From Amorphophallus konjac (Eukaryota > Streptophyta > Magnoliopsida > Alismatales > Araceae), in the NCBI GenBank assembly GCA_022559845.1, contig JAHNEJ010001605.1, positions 62,001 through 126,000 on the forward strand: a stretch of 64,000 nucleotides of DNA. Direction: 5' to 3'. A program made the position numbers and the translations under genes. This document shows positions 1 to 9,930 of the stretch, piece after piece (position 1 is the stretch's first letter; each line of letters starts with the position of its first letter). Below the pieces are notes generated by a model. That model did not search any database and was not told where the DNA came from. It saw only the letters and a program-made list of their open reading frames with translations.

Positions 1-485
1 TGACAGCACAAGACAGACAGAAGAGTTATGCTGATAACCGAAGGAAGGAGCTGTCATTCGAGGTTGGTGATCATGTCTTCCTCAAAGTATCTCCGTCAAA
101 GGGAATCGTTCGGTTCGGCAAGCGTGGAAAATTAAATCCACGATTCGTCGGACCCTTCGAGATTCTGGAGAGACTAGGGAATGTGGCATATCGGCTGGCT
201 TTACCTCCGTCTCTGGAGGGAGTACATCCGGTGTTCCACGTGTCCATGCTGAGGAGGTACGTGCATGATCCGGCTCATGTGATCAGTTCTGAGCAGATGC
301 AGTTCCAACAGAACCTATCCTATGAGGAACAACCTGTTCGAATTCTGGACCGCAAAGAGCAAGTGCTGAGGACTAAAGTCATCCCACTGGTGAAGGTACT
401 ATGGAGGAACTTCTCGCACGAGGAAGCCACGTGGGAACCAGAGGAAGCAATGAAGAAGAAGTACCCTCATCTATTCGGTATGTGA
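1..485 (+). CDS. Ty3/gypsy (Tekay/Del-like) pol, C-terminal end, partial
   Basis: The open frame enters from the left edge (frame starting at base 3) and ends at the TGA at 483-485, giving about 160 residues. It is the tail of a retrotransposon polyprotein. The first part has the post-integrase GPF/Y-type segment ([15 protein letters not shown], then [12 protein letters not shown]). After it comes a chromodomain-like tail ([17 protein letters not shown]), which in this family directs integration of the element's DNA into chromatin. The frame stops about 35 bases before a polypurine tract and a long LTR, the normal order at the 3' end of a Ty3 element. Protease, RT, RNase H and most of integrase lie outside the window, so intactness cannot be judged. 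The Tekay/Del assignment rests on the form of the tail and the LTR size. Confidence 0.88.
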   Translation, partial: TAQDRQKSYADNRRKELSFEVGDHVFLKVSPSKGIVRFGKRGKLNPRFVGPFEILERLGNVAYRLALPPSLEGVHPVFHVSMLRRYVHDPAHVISSEQMQFQQNLSYEEQPVRILDRKEQVLRTKVIPLVKVLWRNFSHEEATWEPEEAMKKKYPHLFGM

Positions 486-518
486 TCTAACCCCAACTTC
501 GAGGACGAAGTTTTCTTT

Positions 519-531
519 AAGGGGGAGAGGG
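519..531 (+). other. polypurine tract of the Ty3 element
   Basis: A 13-base all-purine run (AAGGGGGAGAGGG) lies between the pol stop and the start of the LTR. In LTR retrotransposons this primes plus-strand DNA synthesis. Position and composition fit. Confidence 0.75.
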
Positions 532-536
532 TATAA

Positions 537-3500
537 TGCCCTACAATTTTATAACATTTTATTTGACCAAAAAAATGGTATGCTTGGATGTTTAAACTAA
601 TTATTTTGTTAGATTTAATTTAGACATTGATATAAAAAAAAGGAATGACAAACAAAAATGTAAAACAAATTTATATGAGATCCTTTGTTTTAGAAATACT
701 TTTCAAATGGATTAAGAAAAAAAGGATATAAACATAAAATTTAAAAATTTAAGGTTAAAAAAAATTTTAAAAAAAAAGGGGGTGCGCGGGCGCCGCCCAC
801 GCGGCCGCCCGTGTGCGCGCGCCCGTGGGCGCGCGCGGGCGCGCGCGGGCGCCCCCCCCCTCCTTTTAGCCGCTTTGCGGCATTTAAAATTTTTTTTTTT
901 AAAACTTATTTATTTGTTACCTAATCTATCTTTCTTCCTTAGTAAAAAAAAACACATGTGTTATATATTAAAAAAAGGGAAAAATGCAGGTTAGTCAAAA
1001 GGAAGTTAGGTGGATGTTAGGTGGAGTTTGAATACCAAAAGTTAAGTAAATAATATTAAAATAAATGCTTAAATCCTAACCATTGATTTAAATGGAGGGT
1101 TAGGATTTGATTAAGGGAAATGCCTATAAATAGAAGAGCTAGGGAGGCTCTTTTGTCTCTATTGTTGGTTGGGTACGTGAAGGGCTGAAGCAGAAGGTGT
1201 CAAGGTCATTAAGGAGGTGTTTAGACATTTTTAAGGTAAGGGATTAATACTTATTCCCCTAGATTAGCATGTATTAGTATATTTAGATTGATTTATAGTA
1301 TGAAATCAGCATCTATATAGGTATTTAACTTCATAGATCGTGATTTATTAATCTGTAATTTTATCTGGGTCGGATTAGTATTTAATCATTTAGTTAAAGC
1401 ATGTGATTAAGGGGATATTTAAGTGATTAATATCTTAAAATTATCCACGGTATATGATAAATTGATAGAACTTCCAGAATCATGATACATGATGCTATAA
1501 ACTTTCTGCACAAATTTCTATGTCGAATTAAATTTATTTTCATGTTTATAGATTTTTTTGGTATTATCCTAAATGTGTTTAAATTATACAAAAATAGCAA
1601 AGGAGTATATTAAATCACAATAAATTGTGGTAAGGTATCTTACTATGAGTTTCACTTGTAGAAAAATTTTCATACTTTCTGGATCATAATATTTATTTTT
1701 AACGAATTTTCGTACATGATAAAAGGTATAAATATTTGTATAGAAATTATGAAAATTAGAAATAATGTTTCCAAAGGTCTTAAAATTTTACAATAGGATC
1801 CTGACATTTAGTATGATGAATTATGATAATAGCAATAATAATTGATATCTGCAAGAAATATTAAGTAATTGTTGATATTTTAATAGAAGTGTAAAATGTT
1901 GAGAAAAATAGAAAGAATGTATGAAAAATCTTACAACTTTACCAGAAGACTAAAATACTTGTTAGAACTAATTGATGAAAACTTCATCTCATGATGATAA
2001 CAGAATCATCAATGATATAATTACTAATGTTTAAATAATTAGTTAGAAAATTTAGATAAATACAAATATTCTGCGAAAAATCGACAAAATCACAGAAGTG
2101 ATGTTTTGATTTCTGTAAATTAAGTTTCAGTATAGTTTGGCCATTTTTAAGTATTCTGTATAATTTTCTCTATCTAAACATTATTATTGTAAATTATTGT
2201 ACATTTTAGAAACTGATATAAAAATTTAGTAAATAGACATACTAAATAAAAAATAATGAAAATTTCTACATATGATGCCTCTGACTGAAATAACTTTCTG
2301 TAAATTTTTGGAAGTTATCTGATCATTTTGGATATATTTAAGTGATTTATTATTCATGATATCTTTTTCTCACTTATTATGAAAAATAGTAACATAGTGT
2401 TAAAAATAGTAATACAGCGTGAAACATAATGATAAATTTTATGAATGATAATTATGTTATGAATGATAGTTTGACAAATTATGGTGAGTTTTAGAGTGTT
2501 GTAGATATATTTAGTTAATTTTTCATGTATAGTATAATTCAAACAATTCTGTAAAAAAATGTTGTTCCTGCATGAAAAATTATGAAACTTTTTCTGTGCA
2601 ATATTACAGACAATTTTAGGTTCCTGTAAAAGTTTCATGATCCTATGAATTTATTAGCTAAATTTAGTCAATTGTGTTACATTTTAGAGTATAAGCAATT
2701 TCAGAAATAAATATAATTACTGTCTGAAAGAAAATGAAAAATTGATGTTCTGGTTTTACTGTAAATGTATTAGATTCCTGAAATTTTTTGAAAATATACT
2801 GTTTAGATCATTTCTGTAAATATATTGATTCCCTGAAATTTCAAGGCATTCTGATATCTGTAAATAGATTTAGTAATTTTTGCTATATAAATATGTCATT
2901 ATAATTGAATAACTTGAAATTTCAAAAAAAGAAAAATGATTTCAGTATTGGTAAATTAATATTCACATCATAAATTTTGAGTGGCATGTGTCCATTTCAC
3001 ATATGTCATGTTTATATTTTTACCGTACCGTTAGTAATGTCAAATGGACACTGCCACCATAGGGGGAGACTGGAACCAAACTGTAGAAATGCCCCTATGG
3101 GGAGGTTCACACTGTACTAGCCCCGAGGGTAACGGGGATTGAAATCCTGGAGGTGGATAAGTACCACTGGTTAAGGTGGAGAGGACTTCTCACGGTTCTG
3201 CACAGTAACCAAGACTCATCACTATTTACCTAGGTGATCGAGTACCGACTGACTGTCCTTCTAGTGGTGGTTTGGGCACTATGTCTGGCTATTTATACCA
3301 CTGTTTACTGTTTACTGAACTGAAATTGAACGACTGTCACTGCCTATTGAATTGATATTGAACAACTTTTACTGTTCACTGAGTCGTTAGTTATACGACT
3401 ATTACTATTTACTGAAACAATATTGGAACTATTTTACTGTTCACTGAAACTATTGTTACTGCTCATTTAACTAATATTGAATTTACTGTTGTTACATTTT

Positions 3501-4225
3501 TACTGTTACTGCATGGTAAATATTTACTGCTGATGAATCTCCAGTATATCGAATGGTGATTTGGAAAAGGGCAGATTACGTCTGTCTGGATCCTTTCACT
3601 ATGCGTGAGACTACTCCGCCTAGTACTGGAATCATTAGTTAATGTGGATAAATGATGAATCCTTATTTACTTTGTCATGGTATGATAAATTTTAATGTAT
3701 ATGCTTTCTTTGTTAAATGGTAATAGAATGAATTATGAAATAAATTTCTGTAAATCATTTCGAATATGTTGATACATGTTTTGACCGGGGACTATGCTTA
3801 GTCTCTTACTGGGTCTATTCGTAGACTCACCCCGTTGAACAATTACAGGAGAAGCGGTAGAAGAAAGCGAGGAGTGATCTCGCAGTGTTTTGACCGCGGC
3901 TCGGATTTTACTACCAGTCTTTATCTTAGGTAGTTATGTCTTATGTATGAAAAAAAGAAAAGTGTGTGAAATTTGGTTATGTAATAAAAGACGTGTGAAA
4001 TTGTTATCGTTATTTCTACCTTTGTGGATGTAGTCATTTGACTGTAAGCTGATGAATTGAGTATTTTCATTTCCGCTGCAATGATATCTCAATGCTTATG
4101 TGCAGTGCTTATGTGTAATTCTCAACTGTGATTGTACCGCTTGGGTTGTTCCCACTGTGATGTCTCGACCGCGATCCGACGCGAGTCTTTACGACTGGAC
4201 TGGGTCTCCGAGTCGGGACATCACA
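537..4225 (+). repeat. 3' LTR of Tekay/Del-like Ty3 element (about 3.7 kb)
   Basis: The LTR probably starts at TGCCCTACAA just after the polypurine tract and ends at ATCACA near 4225. It is AT-rich except for a very GC-rich patch at about 778-858. A TATA box lies about 590 bases in. The distal part (about 3780-3850) has the block around 'tctcttactgggtctattcg' that I associate with Tekay-type LTRs. LTRs of 2.5-4 kb are usual for this lineage. The 5' LTR is outside the window, so neither edge can be confirmed by a second copy or a TSD. The right edge is the less certain. Confidence 0.7.
1125..1133 (+). promoter_or_regulatory. TATA box of the LTR promoter
   Basis: TATAAATAG follows a run of AT-rich U3 sequence. 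Transcription of the element would start roughly 30 bases downstream, near 1155-1165. Confidence 0.55.
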
Positions 4226-4566
4226 AAAACTCTCTCTCTCCCCCTCCCCCCACCACCACTCTCTCTCGTCTTCTCTACACCCGTAGAGGTTTCAGCATCG
4301 GAGGGGGAGACCCCCTCTGGCGCCCTCCCCCTCCCATACTCTCTCTCTCTCTCTATTCTTAGCGAGTTCGAGGTTTGGGTGCTAAAGAGCTCAAAGCAAC
4401 AGTAGTCACAGTAGTTGAAGAGCTCCCCCCTCCCCTACGCTCTTTCTTTCTCACTTCATCCTTTATCTCTCTCTCCCCCCACACCACTCTCTCTCTAACT
4501 CTACAATGGCTAGCGCTAGAGGGAAAGACCCCTCCGACACCCTTCCCCTTCCCCTTCCCTACCCTC

Positions 4567-4570
<4 letters not shown>

Positions 4571-4614
<44 letters not shown>
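4571..4614 (+). repeat. (TC)n microsatellite
   Basis: About 22 uninterrupted TC dinucleotides within a wider pyrimidine-rich stretch (about 4220-4620). Confidence 0.95.
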
Positions 4615-4618
<4 letters not shown>

Positions 4619-4722
4619 TACCCCTGATCACTCTCTTTGTCGCCCTATCTTTCTCTCACACACACAGAGCAGAGCATCTAATGCGAGGCTAGGAAGGGGT
4701 AGGGGCCAATGTGGGAGTCATG

Positions 4723-4938
4723 TTACCGTTGATCGTACGGCGTTGGCGTTGGCGCGATATCCTTCTCAGTGTTGGCGTGGACGATGTCGATGGAGAGGAT
4801 GGTGTCATCGAGGGAGGGATCAAGGTCGAGGGGGATGGTTAGCTTCTTGTCCCATATAGGGTCCTCGCCATCGCCGTCAACAGCGACCTTGGTGGAGCAC
4901 TTGGTGGCAGGATCAACGCAAAGGATGTCGTATGTCAC
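4723..4938 (-). pseudogene. C2-domain protein fragment
   Basis: The minus strand reads about 70 residues resembling part of a C2 domain (Ca2+/phospholipid binding). A stretch reading DPIWDKKLTIPLDLD is followed by DDTILSIDIVHA, matching the C2 pattern in which a 'NPxWNE..F'-like strand is followed by a strand rich in L, I and V. There is no start or second half of the domain: the frame stops within eight residues of TEKDIAPT, and the flanks are microsatellite DNA. It looks like a captured or decayed exon piece, not a working gene. C2 membership is by pattern only, and which C2 family it came from is unknown. Confidence 0.45.
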
Positions 4939-4999
4939 CGTGATTCCAATTCTCTGTCTATCTCCCTTGTCTCCTTGGCACTAGAGAGGACCACTGCGC

Positions 5000-5000
<1 letters not shown>

Positions 5001-5030
<30 letters not shown>

Positions 5031-5049
5031 TGTGTGTGTTTGTGTGTGT
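5001..5049 (+). repeat. (TC)n(TG)n compound microsatellite
   Basis: A short TC run passes directly into about 14 TG units. Pyrimidine-rich low-complexity DNA continues to about 5240. Confidence 0.9.
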
Positions 5050-5237
5050 AGATGTAGGGGGATGAAGACATTGGAGAGGGAGACCCCCTCCAGCGCCCTC
5101 CCCCCTCTCTCTTTGACCTCGTCCCTCCCCCGACCGCCCATCCCCTCACCCCCTCTCCTTTCACCACCTTCATCGGCCCAACCCATCTCTCTCTCTCTCC
5201 AATCCCCTCCCTCCCCCGGTCTCCCATCCCCTTTGTG

Positions 5238-5240
<3 letters not shown>

Positions 5241-5332
<92 letters not shown>

Positions 5333-5396
5333 GTGTGTGTGTGTGCGCGCGTGCGCGCGCGCGCGTGTGTGTGTGTGCGCGCGCGTGTGTAGATAT
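5241..5396 (+). repeat. compound microsatellite (TC)n(TA)n(TG)n(CG)n
   Basis: About 19 TC units run into about 26 TA units, then mixed TG and CG dinucleotides. The last part is alternating purine-pyrimidine DNA. Open frames across this area are by-products of the repeats. Confidence 0.93.
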
Positions 5397-5460
5397 AGAG
5401 GATGTAGGTGTCGGAGGGGGAAACCCTCTCCTACGCCCTTCCCCCACTCTCCATTTAAAT

Positions 5461-6729
5461 TTTAAATTATCTGATTTTACTCTATTATTTAACGAATTAT
5501 TATATTACTTATCTATAGTTGATTCAAATAAAATTTTTAAACTATTTGAATTATCTACTATGATTTCAAAATGCTCCACAAGTTTAACTATTATACATGA
5601 GACTGTTCTCAACTTTATTAAGATGATGAATAATAAGAAGAAAAAATAATCCTAAGTAAAAAATCAAAGAAGAATTCTAATGACTCTAATGATAATAATT
5701 TTGATGAAATAGACATAAAAAATAATAGATATGCATCACATTAAGTACTCCATAGGAATCATAATGTCTAGTAACGTGGATGATAATAAAAGTTTCAACA
5801 TACCCTCAAAAGTTAGAAGTACATAAAAATTTGTAAATTAAAATACACTTTATATGATATTAAAAATATATACATATTACATGATATATGATATTACGGA
5901 TGAATATTTTTTGAAGTGAATGTATAATATTCATATCCACTCCTACTCAAAATCGGATATTACTCGTATTTAAAAAAATGAATACGAATTCGAATATAAT
6001 CTGTCAATGTGAACTCGAATTCGAAGCGGATCCGAAAATCTCTTGATCCGTTGATAGGCCTATTACCATCTCCATGACCCATTCACAAAGTGGGCACCAT
6101 CGTTATGATGTGTGATGTCTGATACATCTCTCTCTCTCTCTCCATGTGATACGCCACCGCATGCACGAGAGTGGTGACCGTCATCATCCAAGGAAGGGGA
6201 GGGCCGAAGGGGAGGGGGGAGGACGACATAGTTGAGGGGGTAGGAGCGGAGGCGCTTCTTGCATCCATAGTGGAGGGAAGGAGAGCCGTCAACTCGTTCC
6301 GAGTCGGGTCGAATCAGTTACGATTTGGACGTGCCATATCAACTCAAGGAAAACCCGATCCGAATTGAATCACTTAGTCAGCGAATCTTGATTCAGAGAG
6401 CACAAAGTAGGTCCCAATTAAATTTACCAAAGTTTGAATAGAACATAAATTAATTCATCTAATATTTTAATTTTTAATAATGAATTTCTCAGAGGTAAGT
6501 TGCTTGTATCATGAGAAGTCAAGGGAGTCATTGCCTATAGATTTCTCTTTCGAGCAACGATGTAATCTCACATTTTTTCTGTCCTTCACTTTTATCTTTT
6601 TATCTCAGTCTAGGGTGGGATGACCGATATGACATGGTCTCAAATTTAGGCTCAGTAATTGGGACCTTTTTTTTCACTATCTAATTTTATAATAATCAGA
6701 TGAAAAAAAGGAGTGTGACAACGTAAGTG
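5461..6729. other. AT-rich intergenic DNA, no gene seen
   Basis: No supportable gene. The stretch holds short runs of self-similar words such as 'gaattcgaa' (about 5980-6040) and 'cgatccgaattgaatc' (about 6355-6370), which look like worn transposon ends, and a G-rich patch at 6190-6250. Confidence 0.5.
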
Positions 6730-6737
6730 GCATAGAA

Positions 6738-6880
6738 GTAATGTTATCAGAATCGGACCGATGTCTGAACCGGACAATGAGTTGGTTCGATTCGAATCGA
6801 TTTGACCGTTAGTTCGAATCGATTTGAACCGTGATGTCATTATAATATTGATATATAATTCGATCCGATTCTATAACACT
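6738..6880. mobile_element. hAT-type MITE (143 bp) with 8-bp TSD
   Basis: The sequence gcatagaa occurs directly on both sides (6730-6737 and 6881-6888), an 8-bp target-site duplication. The ends are inverted: the left reads ATGTTATCAGAATCGG, and the right, in reverse complement, AGTGTTATAGAATCGG. The interior repeats the word TTCGAATCGATTTGA. An 8-bp TSD and short inverted ends are typical of hAT elements. At 143 bp it carries no transposase and must have been moved by another element. Confidence 0.75.
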
Positions 6881-6888
6881 GCATAGAA

Positions 6889-7940
6889 TTGTACCACTGT
6901 AACGTAGCTATTCTCTTTTATTCTTTTATTTATATTTCCTGTTGCATTTGGGGTTTTAGAACTTTAGGATTTTGGACCGTCTCGGTTAAAAACGGTTTTT
7001 AAAGATAGATCTTTTACATGAGCTTTTTTAAATCCAGGTTATGGAAACCTGGACAAATTTATCGAAAGTGCCGTCGCACGTACATTTTTATTAACCTATG
7101 TTTGGTTAGTCACTAACATAAGGCGAGTTTGTGATATAAACTTTATTTATAGAAAAAGTATCTAATATTAGACCACCTGGCTGCGCGTTCGTGTGAACTG
7201 GGAAAACGTATTTATCAAAATGTTTTGGGTTTTTGGATAAATATATGTTTAACCATGTAAAGTAGAATTTTGATAAGAATAATACTTAGTACAACATCTA
7301 TGTTAGTTACACGCAGTGAAGTTATACTATTTTTTGTAATTTTTTAAATTTTTTTAGTATGGATCTCATGTCAAATTATTTATAATTTGACGTGAGTCTC
7401 ACTCTCACACCATTGATATTTCTCTCTTTAAAAAACTCAAGAAAAAAACCTTAGCGAATAAAGTGAAATTTATAATATTTATGGTGATTTTTTTCTTACC
7501 ATTTAAAATACTTCATATAAGCGACTTGAGATCCAAATCAAGGTAACTTCACTTGAATTTCGTGTCAACTAATTTTTCAAAAAAATAAAAAAATAATACA
7601 GATTCGTAATTAGTAGGATGTTGCATTTAGCGTTACACTTAAACACTATTGATAAACCTTCTACGCAAATTACAAACAGCCCCCTGGAATGGAACGTCGG
7701 TTGTAGGCTTGTTGCCGGGGGGTGAGAGGCGACAATGCGGCCCAACCCAGCCCATCGTTTCATGGACAGAAGACGAGCGCGTGCGGATGCATCTTATTGG
7801 TCGGCTAAAAGATCATCCAACCGTTATCGTACGCTTCTACAATTTTTAAACGGTCAAAAAAAAAAGAAAACAAAAAAAAGCGCAGCCAGATTGTTCTGGA
7901 AACTACCAACGGAATCCACCCTTCTAGACACCCGTGGAAA
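6889..7940. other. AT-rich upstream DNA, no gene seen
   Basis: No coding signal. Composition changes from AT-rich to mixed at about 7680, marking the approach to the REF/SRPP promoter. Confidence 0.5.
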
Positions 7941-7943
7941 CAA

Positions 7944-7951
7944 TGACGTCA
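7944..7951 (+). promoter_or_regulatory. TGACGTCA (CRE/as-1-like bZIP site)
   Basis: A perfect TGACGTCA palindrome is followed directly by another ACGT (cgtat). It lies about 460 bases upstream of the TATA box of the REF/SRPP gene. ACGT-core sites bind plant bZIP factors. Use in vivo is inferred. Confidence 0.4.
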
Positions 7952-8215
7952 CGTATACCTCTGCTTGGCATACTTTCTTCTGAATACACATCATGATGCA
8001 CGCTAGGTATGTCACATGAGCTATGGCGGCAAGCTTTGCTCATGATGTGACAAGGAAGACAGCCCTTTGTCGTCGAACATATTGACCCTTGTGACATTAA
8101 GATACATCTTCTCAGTTCTCACGGATGCGCATACCTTCCATGCGCAGTGATATACAGCAAGTCATAAAACGCGGGAGGGGAACATCGGCAAGCACCGGAT
8201 GCCGTCTGAAATCGG

Positions 8216-8222
8216 CACGTGT
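8216..8222 (+). promoter_or_regulatory. G-box/ABRE (CACGTGT)
   Basis: CACGTGT lies about 190 bases upstream of the TATA box. This is the core of ABA-response elements. It fits a gene family often induced by drought and ABA, but function is inferred from the word alone. Confidence 0.45.
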
Positions 8223-8371
8223 GATTGGGTCCCGCCTTTTCGGGTTCACACGTACGACGCGGACTCCGCCGGCCCGGCGCCCATTGCAGCATTGCTCTTG
8301 CTTGGTCCCGAAGATTGTGGCGTAACGGCACCGGCTACGCATCACGGGTCCCTGCTCAGCCGTCCGATCAA

Positions 8372-8377
8372 GCCGAC
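8372..8377 (+). promoter_or_regulatory. DRE/CRT core (GCCGAC)
   Basis: GCCGAC, the core bound by DREB/CBF factors, lies about 30 bases before the TATA box, and a second 'ccgac' sits just after it. Confidence 0.4.
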
Positions 8378-8403
8378 ATCCGACGGCCCAGGAAATACTT
8401 CCG

Positions 8404-8413
8404 CTATAAATAG
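8404..8413 (+). promoter_or_regulatory. TATA box of REF/SRPP gene
   Basis: CTATAAATAG is 150 bases before the ATG. Transcription would start near 8435-8445, giving a 5' UTR of about 120 bases. Confidence 0.7.
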
Positions 8414-8562
8414 ACCGGCGACATTCCCTGTTCTTCCCCCATCGTGGAACTCTTCGTGGTTTTCTCGTTCAACTCGCTCTTTCTCTTTCCATCTCTTTGT
8501 AAACCCTCGTTTTTCGGAGAAGCGGAAGCGATCGATAGCAGCTCGCCCGAGGGAGCTCGATC

Positions 8563-9691
8563 ATGGCGGAATCGGCCCCGGAGCAGAGGCAATGCGATGT
8601 AGTAAGTGTTCATCCTCCGCTGTTCCCCCCCCGGTGAATTGATTCCTCGGTTTTGCCGTCGAGTGATGGAGGCCATGGTTTTTGGTTCTTGATCCCGATT
8701 TAGGTTTAGGGTTTTACTGAATCTTCTCCCTTTTTCTTCGTGTTTGGTTTTGGATCGTTTCAGAGTCGGGAGGAACAGCAGGCGCAGCGGAAACTGAAGC
8801 ACCTGGACTTCTTCCGCCTGGCGGTGGTGCAGGCGGTCCTGTGCCTTACCAGGGTTTACGGCTTCGCTAAGGAGAACTCTGGCCCCCTACGGCCTGGTGT
8901 CCAGGCGGTGGAGGGCGCTGGGAAGACTGTCCTCGGCCCTGTTTATGAAAGGTTCCGCGGCGTCCCCTATGAGCTCCTCAAGTTCGTCGATCGAAAGGTT
9001 TGGCCTGATTCAGATTCCTGGAATCCAAAACTGCCTTTTTTCCCCTATTATTGTATGCGCTCTTGCAGATCCGCAAATGGAGATTGTTGCCGGGTTCCCA
9101 TCTTTATGTTCCTGTTTCTCTTGGAGTTTTCTCCGGGCAGGGCGGGGAATCCCCCTTCTTAAACCAGAGCACATGTTGACCCATGAATCCAGATCGGTGA
9201 AAAGTTCTAACCTTTGTTGATGACAGGTTGACGAGTCGATGAGCGAATTGGGGCGCTTCGTGCCCCCGGCGGTGAAGGAGGCCTCGACGCAGGCCTACAC
9301 GGTCACTCGGAAGGCGCCCGAGATCGCCCGGTCGGCCGTCAGCGAGGTCCAGCGCGCCGGGGTCATTGGCACGGCGACCGGCCTCGCCAGGACCGTGGCG
9401 GCTAGGTGCGAGCCGGCGGCCAAGCAGGTCTACGCCAGGTACGAGCCTGTGGCGGAGCACTACGCCGTGGCGACCTGGCGCGCCTTGAACGGGCTCCCGC
9501 TGTTCCACCAGGTGGCGCATATCGCGGTCCCGACGGCGGCCCACTGGACGGAGAAGTACAACGGGGCCGTGCGCTATGGCGCGGAGAAGGGGTACGCCGT
9601 GGCCACCTACCTACCGCTGGTGCCGACGGAGAGGATCGCCAAGGTTTTCGGCTCTGCCGGTGGAGTCGCCCCTGCTGCGGAGGCCCAGTGA
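8563..9691 (+). CDS. REF/SRPP-like stress-related protein
   Basis: Three exons, 8563-8601, 8764-8997 and 9227-9691, join in phase 0 at GT-AG borders (gtaagt, gtttgg) and encode 245 residues, the usual size for REF/SRPP (rubber elongation factor / small rubber particle protein) homologues. The core is present: KHLDFFRLAVVQAVLCL and RVYGFAKENSGPLRPGV in exon 2, then YERFRGVPYELLKFVDRKVD across the second junction, and an alanine-rich amphipathic C-terminal part ending before VPTERIAKVFG. In plants that make no rubber these proteins coat lipid droplets and are linked to drought and stress responses. There is no signal peptide or membrane segment. Exon 3 is very GC-rich, as in monocot genes. The first exon is only 13 codons; its ATG is the first after the TATA box and the frame continues cleanly. 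No break is visible. Stress-responsive promoter words lie upstream. Confidence 0.92.
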
Positions 9692-9810
9692 AGAAGAAGC
9701 GCTTTTGTTGGAAGTCCTTCCGTTGTGATCATGCCATTTGGACCTGGGGATCAGGGGGGCTTTGTTTTTGACTTTCCTTATGCCACATGGACGTATAATT
9801 AATTGATTTT

Positions 9811-9923
9811 ATTTGCCACAAAGTTAGTGTATTTAAGGTTAATCTCCGCCTTCCTCTGGAGGTTTTTATTTGCCACAAAGTTAGTGTATTTAAGGTTAAT
9901 CTCCGCCTTCCTCTGGAGGTTTT
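9811..9923 (+). repeat. 57-bp tandem duplication downstream of the REF/SRPP gene
   Basis: Two near-identical 57-bp units (starting at 9811 and 9868) lie 120 bases after the stop codon, each running from 'atttgccacaaagttagtg' to 'ctctggaggtttt'. They would fall in the 3' UTR. The near identity points to a recent duplication. Confidence 0.85.
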
Positions 9924-9930
9924 ATGTAAT

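Noticed and set aside
2354..2638. 94-codon minus-strand frame in the Ty3 LTR
   Set aside because: AT-rich noncoding LTR sequence. The residues are biased to I, N, F and K as expected by chance.
4100..5649. Several open frames on both strands over TC, TG and TA repeats
   Set aside because: Serine/leucine and arginine/glutamate dipeptide runs are microsatellite translations. Only the C2-like stretch has a protein-like sequence.
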